DNA of 64,000 nt from Calliopsis andreniformis (GCF_051401765.1 NW_027480423.1:1302001-1366000); one strand, 5' to 3'. Shown: positions 1 through 12,136, counted from the first letter of the stretch. Notes: generated from the sequence alone by a model not told the origin. Translations and numbers: made by a program.

Positions 1-1991
1 AGCATAAAATACAATATAAATACAACAGCTTTGCCATCGTATAAAATGAATAATTGCAAACAGTGAGAAAGATATGGACATTTCTACGTTCCCGGCAACC
101 TAGGCTTCACTCTATGGCGTTCTTCCGCCACATCGAATAGCTACAACCTCAGAACTCAACGCCAGAAGCATAAGATACAATAAAAATACAACAGTTTTTC
201 CATCGTATAACAGGAATTATTGCAACTAGTGTGAAAGTAATGGTCATTCCGACGTACCGGCCAATATAGGCTTCACTGTAGGACGTTGCTCCACCAGATC
301 GAATAGTTAGGGCCTACGAAGTCAACGCCAGAAGCATAAAACACAATATAAATACAACAGCTTTTCCATCGTATATAATGTAAATTTGCAAACAGTGTGA
401 AAGTAATGGTCATTTCCATGTTCCCGGCAACCTAGACTTCACTCTAGGTTGTTTCTCCACCAGATCGAATAGTTAGGGCCTTAGAAGCCAACGCCCGAAG
501 CATAAAATACAAAATAAATAAAATACTTTTTCCATCGTATAAAACGAATAATTGCTACCAGTGTGGAAGTTATGGTCATTTCTACGTTCCGGGCATCCTG
601 GGCTTTACTCTAGGGCGTTCTTCCACCAGATCGAATAGCTAGGGCCTAAGAAGTCAACGCCAGAAGCATAAAATACAATATAAATATCACAGTTTTTCCA
701 TCGTATAAAACAAATAATAGCAACCAGTGTGAAAGTTATGGTCACTTCTACGTTCCGGGCAACCTAGGCTTCACTCTAGGGCGTTGCTCCACCAGATCAA
801 ACAGGTAGGACCTTAGAAGTCAACGCCCGAAGCATAAAATACAAAATAAATAGATCAGATTTTTCATTGTATAAAACGAATAATTGCTACCAGTGTAAAA
901 GTTATGGTCATTTCTACGTTCCGGGCAACCTGGGCTTCACCCTAGGCCGTTGTTCCACCAGATCGAATAGTTAGGGCCTTAGAAGTGAACGCCAGCAGCA
1001 TAAAATACAATATAAATACAACAGTTCTTCCATCATATAAAACGAATAATTGCAACCAGTATGAAAGTGATGGCCATTTCTACGTTCCGGGCAACCTAGG
1101 CTTCACTCTAGGGCGTTGCTCCACCAGATCGAATAGTTAGGGCCTATGAAGTCAACGCCAGAAGCATAAAACACAATAAAGGTGCAACAGTTTTTCCATC
1201 GTGTAACAGGAATAATTGCAACCAGTGTGAAAGTTATGGTCATTTCTACTTCCCAGGCAACCTAGGCTTCACTCTAGGGCGTTGCTCCACCAGATCGAAT
1301 AGTTAGGGCCTTAGAAATCAGCGCCCGAAGCATAAAATGCAAAATAAATAGAACAGTTTTTCATTGTATAAAACGAATAACAGCAACCAGTGTGCAAGTA
1401 CTGGTCATTTCAACGTTCCGGGCAACCTAGGCTTCACTCTAGGGCGTTGCTCCACCAGATCGAATTGTTAGGGCCTTAGAAGTCAACGCCCGAAGCATAA
1501 AGTATAAAATAAATATTACAGTTTTTCCATCGTATAAAACGAATAATTGCTACCAGTGTGAAAGTTATGGTCATTTCTACTTTCCGGGCAACCTAGACTT
1601 CACCCTCTCGCGTTGTTCCACCAGATGGAATAGTTAGGGCCTAAGAAGTCAACGCCAGAAGCATATAAAACGATATAAATACAACAGGTTTTCCATCGTA
1701 TAAAACGAATAATTGCAACCAGTGTGGAAGTTATGGTCATTTCTACGTTCCGGGCAACCTAGGCTTCACTCTAGGGCGGTGCTCCACCAAATCGAATAGC
1801 TAGGGCCTTAGAAGTCAACGCCCGAAGCATAAAATACAAAATAAATAAAACAGTTTTTCCATCGTATAAAACGAATAATTGCTACCAGTGTGAAAGTTAT
1901 GGTCATTTCTACGTTCCGCGAAACCTGGGCTTTACCCTAGGGCGTTGTTCCACCACATGGAATAGTTAGGGCCTAAGAAGCCAACGCCAGA

Positions 1992-2157
1992 AGCATAAAA
2001 TACGATATAAATACAACCGCTTTTCCATCGTATAAAACGAATAATTGCAACCAGTGTGAAAGTAATGGTCATTTCAACGTTCCGGGCACCCTAGGCGTCA
2101 CTCTAGGGCGTTGCTCCACTAGATCGAACAGCTAGGGCCTTAGAAGTCAACGCCAGA
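1992..2157 (+). repeat. Representative satellite monomer (166 bp)
   Basis: This monomer illustrates the unit, using the AGCAT landmark as an arbitrary phase. It opens with an AT-rich stretch containing ATAAAATACGATATAAATAC. The conserved CCATCGTATAAAACGAATAA and CAACCAGTGTGAAAGTAATGG follow. The GC-richer second part carries CCCTAGGCGTCACTCTAGGG, GTTGCTCCAC and the GGGCCTTAGAAGTCAACGCC end. Real monomer boundaries are unknown, because a tandem array has no natural start. Confidence 0.9.
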
Positions 2158-2255
2158 AGCATAAAATACAATATAAATACAACAGTTTTTCCATCGTATA
2201 AAACGAATAATTGCAACCAGTATGAAACTTATGTTCATTTCTACTTTCCGAACAA

Positions 2256-2273
2256 CCTAGGCTTCACCCTAGG
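2256..2273. repeat. CCTAGG dyad inside the monomer (example)
   Basis: CCTAGG, a 6-base gap and a second CCTAGG form a perfect inverted repeat with a 6-bp stem and a 6-base loop. Each arm is also a palindrome by itself. Nearly every monomer carries a version. Monomers with the GGATTCAC spacer have TCTAGG as the second arm, which leaves one G-T pair. Monomers with the GGCGTCAC spacer extend the arms to CCCTAGG and TCTAGGG. Some monomers weaken it, for example those with GTTAGG as first arm near 4,413 and 9,228. A protein-binding role is possible but nothing here proves it. Confidence 0.6.
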
Positions 2274-2873
2274 GCGTTGCACCAACAGATTGAATAGTTA
2301 GGGCCTTAGAAGTCAACGCCCGAAGCATAAATTGCAATAAATATACAACAGTGTTTCCATCATGTAACAGGAATAATTGCAACCAGTTTGAAAGTGATGC
2401 CCAATTCTACGTTCCGGGCAACCTAGGCTTCACTCTAGGGCGCTGTTCCACCAGATCGAATAGTTAGGGCCTAAGAAGTCAACGCCAGAAGCATAAAATA
2501 CAATATAAATATAACAGTTTTTCCATCGTACCAAACGAATAAAAGCAACCAGTGTGAAAGTTATGGTCATTTCTACGTTCCGGGCAACCTAGGCTTCACT
2601 CTAGGGCGTTGGTCCACCAGATCAAACCGTTAGGGCCTTAGAAGTCAACGCCCGAAGCATTAAATACAAAATAAATAGTACAGTTTTTCCATTGTATAAA
2701 ACGAATAATTGCTACCAGTGTAAAAGTTAAGGTCATTTCTACGTTGCGGGAAACCTAGGCTTCACCCTAGGCCGTTGTTCCACCAGATCGAATAGTTAGG
2801 GCCTAAGAAGTCAACGCCAGAAGCATAAAATACAATATAAATATAACAGTTTTTCCATCGTATAAAACGAATA
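2266..2873 (+). repeat. 608-bp segment duplicated at 6,416-7,023
   Basis: This stretch matches 6,416-7,023 at an offset of 4,150 bp, exactly 25 monomers. Shared rare variants include GCACCAACAGATTG, GCATAAATTGCAATAAATAT, CCATCATGTAACAGG, CCATCGTACCAAACG and GTTAAGGTCATTTC. By eye I saw two substitutions, near 2,741 and 2,765. The match ends sharply at both sides, which marks it as a transferred block rather than shared ancestry of neighbouring monomers. Confidence 0.8.
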
Positions 2874-2904
2874 ATTGCAGCAAGTGTGAAAGTTATGGTC
2901 ATTT

Positions 2905-5900
2905 CTACATTCCGAGCAACCTAGAATTCACTCTAGGGCGTTGCTCCACCAGATCGAATAGTTAGGTCCTTAGAAGTAAGCGCCAGATGCATAAAATACG
3001 ATATAAATACAACAGCTTTTCCATCGTATAAAACGAATAATTGCAACCAGTGTGAAAGTGATGGTCATTTCTACGTTCCGAGAACCCTAGGCGTCACTCT
3101 AGGGCGTTGCTCCACCACATCTAATAGCTACGGCCTTAGAAGTCAACGCCAGAGGCATAAAGTACAATATAAATACAACAGCGTTTCCATCGTATAAAAA
3201 GAATAATTGCAACCAGTGTGAAAGTTATGGTCATTTCTACATTCCGAGCAACCTAGGATTCACTCTAGGGCGTTGCTCCACCAGATCGAATAGTTAGGTC
3301 CTTAGAAGTAAACGCCAGAAGCATAAAATACGATATAAATACAACAGCGTTTCCATCGTATAAAACGAATAATTGCAGCAAGTGTGAAAGTTATGGTCAT
3401 TTCTACATTCCGAGCAACCTAGAATTCACTCTAGGGCGTTGCTCCACCAGATCGAATAGTTAGGTCCTTAGAAGTAAACAACAGCAGCATAAAATACGAT
3501 ATAAGTACAACAGCATTTCCACCGTATAAAACGAATAATTGCAACCAGTGTGAAAGTTATGGTCATTTCTACATTCCGAGCAACCTAGGATTCACTCTAG
3601 TGCGTTGCTCCACCAGATCGAATAGCTAGGTCCTTAGAAGTCAACGCCAGAAGCATAAAATACGATATAAATACAACAGCGTTTGCATCGTATAAAACGA
3701 ATAATTGTAACCAGTTTGAAAGTGATGGCCAATTCTACGTTCCGGACAACCTAGGCTTCACGCTAGGGCGTTGCTCCACCAGATCGAATAGTTAGGTCCT
3801 TAGAAGTAAACGCCAGAAGCATAAAATACGATATAAATACAACAGCTTTTCCATCGTATAAAACGAATAATTGCAACCAGTGTGAAAGTAATGGTCATTT
3901 CTACGTTCCGAGCACCCTAGGCGTCACTCTAGGTCGCTGCTCCACCACATCGAATAGCTATGGCCTTAGAAGTCAACGCCAGAGGCATAAAGTACAATAT
4001 AAATACAACAGCGTTTCCATCGTATAAAACGAATAATTGCAGCAAGTTTGAAAGCTATGGTCATTTCTACATTCCGAGCAACCTAGTATTCACTCTAGGG
4101 CGTTGCTCCACCAGATCGAATAGTTAGGTCCTTAGAAGTAAACACCAGAAGAATAAAATACGATATAAATACAGCAGCGTTTCCATCGTATAAAACGAAT
4201 AATTGCAACCAGTGTGAAAGTTATGGTCATTTCTACATTCCGAGCAACCTAGGATTCACTCTAGGGCGTTGCTCCACCAGATCGAATAGTTAGGTCCTTA
4301 GAAGTAAACGCCAGCAGTATAAAATACGATATAAATACAACAGCTTTTCCATCGTATAAAAGGAATAATGGCAACCAGTATGAAACTTATGGTCATTTCT
4401 ACTTTCCGAGCATGTTAGGCTTCACCCTAGGGCGTTGCTCCAACAGATTGAATGGTTAGGGCCTTAGAAGTCAACGCCCGAAGCATAAAATACAATAAAA
4501 ATACAACAGTGTTTCCATCGTATAAAACGAATAATTGCAACCAGTATGAAACTTATGGTCATTTCTACTTTCCGAGCAAGCTAGACTTCACCATAGGGCG
4601 TTGCTCCACCAGATAGAATAGTTAGTGCCTTAGAAGTCAACGCCAGAGGCATAAAGTACAATATAAATACAACAGCGTTTCCATCGTCTAAAACGAATAA
4701 TTGCAACCAGTGTGAAAGTTATGGTCATTTCTACATTCCGAGCAACCTAGGATTCACTCTAGGGCGTTGCACCACCAGATCGAATAGTTAGGTCCTTAGA
4801 AGTAAACGCCAGAAGCATAAAATACGATATAAATACAACAGCTTTTCCATCGTATAAAACAAATAATTGCAACCAGTGTGAAAGTAATGGTCATTTCTAC
4901 GTTCCGAGCACCCTAGGCGTCACTCTAGGTCGTTGCTCCACCACATCGAATAGCTATGGCCTTAGAAGTCAACGCCAGAGGCATAAGGTACAATATAAAT
5001 ACAACAGCGTTTCCATCGTATAAAACGAATAATTGCAAACAGTGTGAAAGTTATGGTCATCTCTACATTCCGAGCAACCTAGGATTCACTCTAGGGCGTT
5101 GCTCCACCAGATCGAATAGTTCGGTCCTTAGAAGTAAACGACAGAAGCATAAAATACGATATAAATACAACAGCATTTCCATCGTATAAAACGAGTAATT
5201 GCAACCAGTGTGAAAGTTATGGTCATTTCTACATTCCGAGCAACCTAGGATTCACTCTAGTGCGTTGCTCCACCAGATCGAATAGTTAGGTCCTTAGAAG
5301 TAAACGCCAGCAGCATAAAATACAATATAAATACAACAGCTTTTCCATCGTATAAAAGGAATAATTGCAACCAGTATGAAACTTATGGTCATTTCTACTT
5401 TCCGAGCATGTTAGGCTTCACCCTAGGGCGTTGCTCCAACAGATTGAATGGTTAGGGCCTTAGAAGTCAACGCCCGAAGCATAAAATGCAATAGGAATAC
5501 AACAGTGTTTCCATCGTATAAAACGAATAATTGCAACCAGTTTGAAAGTGATGGCCAATTCTACGTTCCGGGCAACCTAGGCTTCACTCTAGGGCGTTGC
5601 TCCACCAGATCGAATAGTTAGTGCCTTAGAAGTCAACGCCAGAAGCGTAAAATACAATATAAATACAACAGTTTTTCCATCGTATAAAACGAATAATTGC
5701 AACCAGTATGAAACTTATGGTCATTTCTACTTTCCGAGCAACCTAGGCTTCACCCTAGGGCGATGCTCAAACGGATTGAACAGTTAGGGCCTTAGAAGTC
5801 AACGCCCGAACCATAAAATGCAAAAAAAATACAACAGTGTTTCCATCATATAACAGGAATAATTTCGACCAGTTTGAAAGTGATGGCCAATTCTACGTTC

Positions 5901-6120
5901 CTGGCAACCTAGGCTTCACTCTAGGGCGCTGCTCCACCAGATCGAATAGTTAGTGCCTTAGAAGTCAACGCCAGAAGCATAAAATACGATATAAATACAA
6001 CAGCTCTTCCATCGTATAAAACGAATAATTGCAACCAGTGTAAAAGTAATGGTCATTCCTACGTTCCGAGCACCCTAGGCGTCACTGTAGGGCGTTGCTC
6101 CACCACATCTAATAGCTACG
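2905..6120 (+). repeat. 19-monomer block, copy 1 of a 29-monomer-offset duplication
   Basis: This block matches 7,719-10,935 at an offset of 4,814 bp (29 monomers), which becomes 4,815 after a one-base insertion near 9,520. Shared rare variants include GAAGTAAGCGCCAGATGC (2,972 and 7,786), ACGATATAAGTACAACAGC (about 3,497 and 8,311), CAACAGCGTTTGCATCG (about 3,680 and 8,490) and GAATAATGGCAACCAG (about 4,365 and 9,178). Most monomers alternate between the GGATTCAC and GGCGTCAC subfamilies. The block ends where 6,121 onward drifts from its partner. Confidence 0.8.
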
Positions 6121-7718
6121 GCCTTAGAAGTCAACGCCAGAGGCATAAAGTACAATATATATACAACAGCGTTTCCATTGTATAAAACGTATAATTGCAA
6201 CAAGTTTGAAAGCTATTGTCATTTCTACATTCCGAGCAACCTAGAATTCACTCTAGGGCGTTGCTCCAACAGATCGAATAGTTAGGTCCTTAGAAGTAAA
6301 CAACAGCAGCATAAAATACGATATAAATACAACAGCTTTTCCATCGTATAAAAGGAATAATTGCAAACAGTGTGAATGTAATGGTCATTTCTACGTTCCG
6401 GGCAAGCTAGGCTTAACCCTAGGGCGTTGCACCAACAGATTGAATAGTTAGGGCCTTAGAAGTCAACGCCCGAAGCATAAATTGCAATAAATATACAACA
6501 GTGTTTCCATCATGTAACAGGAATAATTGCAACCAGTTTGAAAGTGATGCCCAATTCTACGTTCCGGGCAACCTAGGCTTCACTCTAGGGCGCTGTTCCA
6601 CCAGATCGAATAGTTAGGGCCTAAGAAGTCAACGCCAGAAGCATAAAATACAATATAAATATAACAGTTTTTCCATCGTACCAAACGAATAAAAGCAACC
6701 AGTGTGAAAGTTATGGTCATTTCTACGTTCCGGGCAACCTAGGCTTCACTCTAGGGCGTTGGTCCACCAGATCAAACCGTTAGGGCCTTAGAAGTCAACG
6801 CCCGAAGCATTAAATACAAAATAAATAGTACAGTTTTTCCATTGTATAAAACGAATAATTGCTACCAGTGTAAAAGTTAAGGTCATTTCTACGTTGCGGG
6901 CAACCTAGGCTTCACTCTAGGCCGTTGTTCCACCAGATCGAATAGTTAGGGCCTAAGAAGTCAACGCCAGAAGCATAAAATACAATATAAATATAACAGT
7001 TTTTCCATCGTATAAAACGAATATTAGCAACCAGTGTGAAAGTTATGGTCATTTCTACGTTCCGGGCAACCTAGGCTTCACTCTAGGGCGCTGCTCCACC
7101 AGATCAAACAGTTAGGGCCTTAGAAGTCAACGCCCGAAGCATTAAATACAAAATAAATAGAACAGTTTTTCCATTGTATAAAACGAATAATTGCTACCAG
7201 TGTAAAAGTTATGGTCATTTCTACGTTCCGGGCAACCTAGGCTTCACCCTTGGCCGTTGTTCCACCAGGTCGAATAGTTAGTGCCTTAGAAGTCAACGCC
7301 AGAAGCATAAAATACAATATAAATACAACAGTTTTTCCATCGTATAAAACGAATAATTGCAACCAGTTTGAAAGTGATGGCCAATTCTACCTTCCGGGCA
7401 ATCTAGGCTTCACTCTAGGGCGTTGCTCCGCCAGATCGAATAGTTAGTGCCTTAGAAGTCAACGCCAGAAGCATTAAATACGATATAAATACAACAGCTC
7501 TTCCATCGTATAAAACGAATAATTGCAACCAGTGTGAAAGTAATGGTCATTCCTACGTTCCGAACACCCTAGGCGTCACTGTAGGGCGTTGCTCCACCAC
7601 ATCTAATAGCTACGGCCTTAGAAGTCAACGCCAGAGGCATAAAGTACAATATATATACAACAGCGTTTCCATTGTATAAAACGAATAATTGCAACAAGTT
7701 TGAAAGCTATTGTCATTT
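6121..7718 (+). repeat. Mixed monomers between the two 29-offset blocks
   Basis: This stretch of about 9.6 monomers joins material from several sources. It holds the 6,416-7,023 copy of 2,266-2,873 and a partly diverged 332-bp dimer repeat. A further segment near 7,435-7,718 repeats 5,941-6,224 at an offset of 1,494 bp (9 monomers). That last match is shown by the shared GTCACTGTAGGGCG at 6,081 and 7,575 and by CAGCTCTTCCATCG. No gene or unique sequence is present. Confidence 0.7.
6636..7299 (+). repeat. 332-bp dimer repeated twice (diverged)
   Basis: Two successive monomer pairs, about 6,636-6,967 and 6,968-7,299, repeat each other at 332 bp. The marker GCATTAAATACAAAATAAAT occurs at 6,807 and 7,139. 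Several substitutions separate the pairs, such as ACCAAACG against TATAAAACG and GGTCCACC against GCTCCACC, so this duplication is older than the large units to the right. It also shows that the dimer was a unit of duplication. Confidence 0.65.
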
Positions 7719-10700
7719 CTACATTCCGAGCAACCTAGTATTCACTCTAGGGCGTTGCTCCACCAGATCGAATAGTTAGGTCCTTAGAAGTAAGCGCCAG
7801 ATGCATAAAATACGATATAAATACAACAGCTTTTCCATCGTATAAAACGAATAATTGCAACCAGTGTGAAAGTGATGGTCATTTCTACGTTCCGAGAACC
7901 CTAGGCGTCACTCTAGGGCGTTGCTCCACCACATCTAATAGCTACGGCCTTAGAAGTCAACGCCAGAGGCATAAAGTACAATATAAATACAACAGCGTTT
8001 CCATCGTATAAAAAGAATAATTGCAACCAGTGTGAAAGTTATGGTCATTTCTACATTCCGAGCAACCTAGGATTCACTCTAGGGCGTTGCTCCACCAGAT
8101 CGAATAGTTAGGTCCTTAGAAGTAAACGCCAGAAGCATAAAATACGATATAAATACAACAGCGTTTCCATCGTATAAAACGAATAATTGCAGCAAGTGTG
8201 AAAGTTATGGTCATTTCTACATTCCGAGCAACCTAGAATTCACTCTAGGGCGTTGCTCCACCAGATCGAATAGTTAGGTCCTTAGAAGTAAACAACAGCA
8301 GCATAAAATACGATATAAGTACAACAGCATTTCCACCGTATAAAACGAATAATTGCAACCAGTGTGAAAGTTATGGTCATTTCTACATTCCGAGCAACCT
8401 AGGATTCACTCTAGTGCGTTGCTCCACCAGATCGAATAGCTAGGTCCTTAGAAGTCAACGCCAGAAGCATAAAATACGATATAAATACAACAGCGTTTGC
8501 ATCGTATAAAACGAATAATTGTAACCAGTTTGAAAGTGATGGCCAATTCTACGTTCCGGACAACCTAGGCTTCACGCTAGGGCGTTGCTCCACCAGATCG
8601 AATAGTTAGGTCCTTAGAAGTAAACGCCAGAAGCATAAAATACGATATAAATACAACAGCTTTTCCATCGTATAAAACGAATAATTGCAACCAGTGTGAA
8701 AGTAATGGTCATTTCTACGTTCCGAGCACCCTAGGCGTCACTCTAGGTCGCTGCTCCACCACATCGAATAGCTATGGCCTTAGAAGTCAACGCCAGAGGC
8801 ATAAAGTACAATATAAATACAACAGCGTTTCCATCGTATAAAACGAATAATTGCAGCAAGTTTGAAAGCTATGGTCATTTCTACATTCCGAGCAACCTAG
8901 TATTCACTCTAGGGCGTTGCTCCACCAGATCGAATAGTTAGGTCCTTAGAAGTAAACGCCAGAAGAATAAAATACGATATAAATACAGCAGCGTTTCCAT
9001 CGTATAAAACGAATAATTGCAACCAGTGTGAAAGTTATGGTCATTTCTACATTCCGAGCAACCTAGGATTCACTCTAGGGCGTTGCTCCACCAGATCGAA
9101 TAGTTAGGTCCTTAGAAGTAAACGCCAGCAGTATAAAATACGATATAAATACAACAGCTTTTCCATCGTATAAAAGGAATAATGGCAACCAGTATGAAAC
9201 TTATGGTCATTTCTACTTTCCGAGCATGTTAGGCTTCACCCTAGGGCGTTGCTCCAACAGATTGAATGGTTAGGGCCTTAGAAGTCAACGCCCGAAGCAT
9301 AAAATACAATAAAAATACAACAGTGTTTCCATCGTATAAAACGAATAATTGCAACCAGTATGAAACTTATGGTCATTTCTACTTTCCGAGCAAGCTAGAC
9401 TTCACCATAGGGCGTTGCTCCACCAGATAGAATAGTTAGTGCCTTAGAAGTCAACGCCAGAGGCATAAAGTACAATATAAATACAACAGCGTTTCCATCG
9501 TCTAAAACGAATAATTGCAACAAAGTGTGAAAGTTATGGTCATTTCTACATTCCGAGCAACCTAGGATTCACTCTAGGGCGTTGCACCACCAGATCGAAT
9601 AGTTAGGTCCTTAGAAGTAAACGCCAGAAGCATAAAATACGATATAAATACAACAGCTTTTCCATCGTATAAAACAAATAATTGCAACCAGTGTGAAAGT
9701 AATGGTCATTTCTACGTTCCGAGCACCCTAGGCGTCACTCTAGGTCGTTGCTCCACCACATCGAATAGCTATGGCCTTAGAAGTCAACGCCAGAGGCATA
9801 AGGTACAATATAAATACAACAGCGTTTCCATCGTATAAAACGAATAATTGCAAACAGTGTGAAAGTTATGGTCATCTCTACATTCCGAGCAACCTAGGAT
9901 TCACTCTAGGGCGTTGCTCCACCAGATCGAATAGTTCGGTCCTTAGAAGTAAACGACAGAAGCATAAAATACGATATAAATACAACAGCATTTCCATCGT
10001 ATAAAACGAGTAATTGCAACCAGTGTGAAAGTTATGGTCATTTCTACATTCCGAGCAACCTAGGATTCACTCTAGTGCGTTGCTCCACCAGATCGAATAG
10101 TTAGGTCCTTAGAAGTAAACGCCAGCAGCATAAAATACAATATAAATACAACAGCTTTTCCATCGTATAAAAGGAATAATTGCAACCAGTATGAAACTTA
10201 TGGTCATTTCTACTTTCCGAGCATGTTAGGCTTCACCCTAGGGCGTTGCTCCAACAGATTGAATGGTTAGGGCCTTAGAAGTCAACGCCCGAAGCATAAA
10301 ATGCAATAGGAATACAACAGTGTTTCCATCGTATAAAACGAATAATTGCAACCAGTTTGAAAGTGATGGCCAATTCTACGTTCCGGGCAACCTAGGCTTC
10401 ACTCTAGGGCGTTGCTCCACCAGATCGAATAGTTAGTGCCTTAGAAGTCAACGCCAGAAGCGTAAAATACAATATAAATACAACAGTTTTTCCATCGTAT
10501 AAAACGAATAATTGCAACCAGTATGAAACTTATGGTCATTTCTACTTTCCGAGCAACCTAGGCTTCACCCTAGGGCGATGCTCAAACGGATTGAACAGTT
10601 AGGGCCTTAGAAGTCAACGCCCGAACCATAAAATGCAAAAAAAATACAACAGTGTTTCCATCATATAACAGGAATAATTTCGACCAGTTTGAAAGTGATG

Positions 10701-10935
10701 GCCAATTCTACGTTCCTGGCAACCTAGGCTTCACTCTAGGGCGTTGCTCCACCAGATCGAATAGTTAGTGCCTTAGAAGTCAACGCCAGAAGCATAAAAT
10801 ACGATATAAATACAACAGCTCTTCCATCGTATAAAACGAATAATTGCAACCAGTGTGAAAGTAATGGTCATTCCTACGTTCCGAGCACCCTAGGCGTCAC
10901 TCTAGGGCGTTGCTCCACCACATCTAATAGCTACG
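7719..10935 (+). repeat. 19-monomer block, copy 2 of the 29-monomer-offset duplication
   Basis: This is the partner of 2,905-6,120. Copies are close but not identical: GCAACAAAGTGTG near 9,518 has one extra base relative to GCAACCAGTGTG near 4,703, and AACACCAGAAG near 4,141 reads AACGCCAGAAG near 8,952. Part of this block (8,821-9,978) was copied again at 10,980-12,136. Confidence 0.8.
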
Positions 10936-12136
10936 GCCTTAGAAGTCAACGCCAGAGGCATAAAGTACAATATATATACAACAGCGTTTCCATCGTATAA
11001 AACGAATAATTGCAGCAAGTTTGAAAGCTATGGTCATTTCTACATTCCGAGCAACCTAGTATTCACTCTAGGGCGTTGCTCCACCAGATCGAATAGTTAG
11101 GTCCTTAGAAGTAAACGCCAGAAGAATAAAATACGATATAAATACAGCAGCGTTTCCATCGTATAAAACGAATAATTGCAACCAGTGTGAAAGTTATGGT
11201 CATTTCTACATTCCGAGCAACCTAGGATTCACTCTAGGGCGTTGCTCCACCAGATCGAATAGTTAGGTCCTTAGAAGTAAACGCCAGCAGTATAAAATAC
11301 GATATAAATACAACAGCTTTTCCATCGTATAAAAGGAATAATGGCAACCAGTATGAAACTTATGGTCATTTCTACTTTCCGAGCATGTTAGGCTTCACCC
11401 TAGGGCGTTGCTCCAACAGATTGAATGGTTAGGGCCTTAGAAGTCAACGCCCGAAGCATAAAATACAATAAAAATACAACAGTGTTTCCATCGTATAAAA
11501 CGAATAATTGCAACCAGTATGAAACTTATGGTCATTTCTACTTTCCGAGCAAGCTAGACTTCACCATAGGGCGTTGCTCCACCAGATAGAATAGTTAGTG
11601 CCTTAGAAGTCAACGCCAGAGGCATAAAGTACAATATAAATACAACAGCGTTTCCATCGTCTAAAACGAATAATTGCAACCAGTGTGAAAGTTATGGTCA
11701 TTTCTACATTCCGAGCAACCTAGGATTCACTCTAGGGCGTTGCACCACCAGATCGAATAGTTAGGTCCTTAGAAGTAAACGCCAGAAGCATAAAATACGA
11801 TATAAATACAACAGCTTTTCCATCGTATAAAACAAATAATTGCAACCAGTGTGAAAGTAATGGTCATTTCTACGTTCCGAGCACCCTAGGCGTCACTCTA
11901 GGTCGTTGCTCCACCACATCGAATAGCTATGGCCTTAGAAGTCAACGCCAGAGGCATAAGGTACAATATAAATACAACAGCGTTTCCATCGTATAAAACG
12001 AATAATTGCAAACAGTGTGAAAGTTATGGTCATCTCTACATTCCGAGCAACCTAGGATTCACTCTAGGGCGTTGCTCCACCAGATCGAATAGTTCGGTCC
12101 TTAGAAGTAAACGACAGAAGCATAAAATACGATATA
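10936..12136 (+). repeat. 7-monomer copy of 8,821-9,978 (13-monomer offset)
   Basis: From about 10,980 the sequence repeats 8,821-9,978 at 2,158-2,159 bp (13 monomers). It carries the same rare changes: GCAGCAAGTTTGAAAGC, AATACAGCAGCG, GGCATAAGGTACAATA and GAATAGTTCGGTCC. It lacks the extra base found near 9,520. The match stops inside a monomer at about 12,136, where ATATAAATAC is replaced by ATATAAGTAC. The first 44 bases are ordinary monomer sequence linking to the preceding block. Confidence 0.75.

Larger units (their letters stand above)
1..2904 (+). repeat. Divergent, loosely dimeric monomers
   Basis: These 17-18 monomers differ from one another more than those elsewhere and show no large duplicated unit, apart from 2,266-2,873. 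Many alternate between a GCCAGAAGCAT type followed by ACAATATAAAT and a GCCCGAAGCAT type followed by ACAAAATAAAT, giving a loose 332-bp dimer. The alternation is imperfect: 1,329 and 1,494 are both of the second type. The A8-tract subfamily common further right is absent. One monomer, starting at 1,329, is 165 bp because its TTTTTCATTG has lost a base. This is plausibly an older or array-edge segment. Confidence 0.7.

Noticed and set aside
1138..1143. Telomere-like TTAGGG in many monomers
   Set aside because: It occurs once per monomer within GTTAGGGCC, never as a tandem TTAGGG run, and many monomers read TTAGGT or TTAGTG instead.
2570..2600. CENP-B box
   Set aside because: TTCCGGGCAACC resembles part of the box, but the required spacing of TTCG, A and CGGG is not met on either strand in the monomers I checked.
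2785..2800. TTAGGGCCTAA near-palindrome as a regulatory site
   Set aside because: The common form in the array is TTAGGGCCTTAG or TTAGGTCCTTAG, which breaks the symmetry, so it does not look conserved as a dyad.
3790..3800. RNA polymerase III B box (GATCGAATAG resembles GWTCRANNC)
   Set aside because: The final C is missing and no matching A box lies upstream at a tRNA- or SINE-like distance, so a Pol III gene or SINE origin is not supported.
4956..5189. 77-codon open frame, repeated almost unchanged at 9,771, 11,929 and 14,751
   Set aside because: It exists because one monomer gained ATGGCC and a later one lost a stop (TTAGG to TTCGG, near 5,120). The copies are part of the larger DNA duplications. 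The frame shifts at each monomer since 166 is not a multiple of 3, and there is no domain or codon bias, so it is read-through of the satellite.
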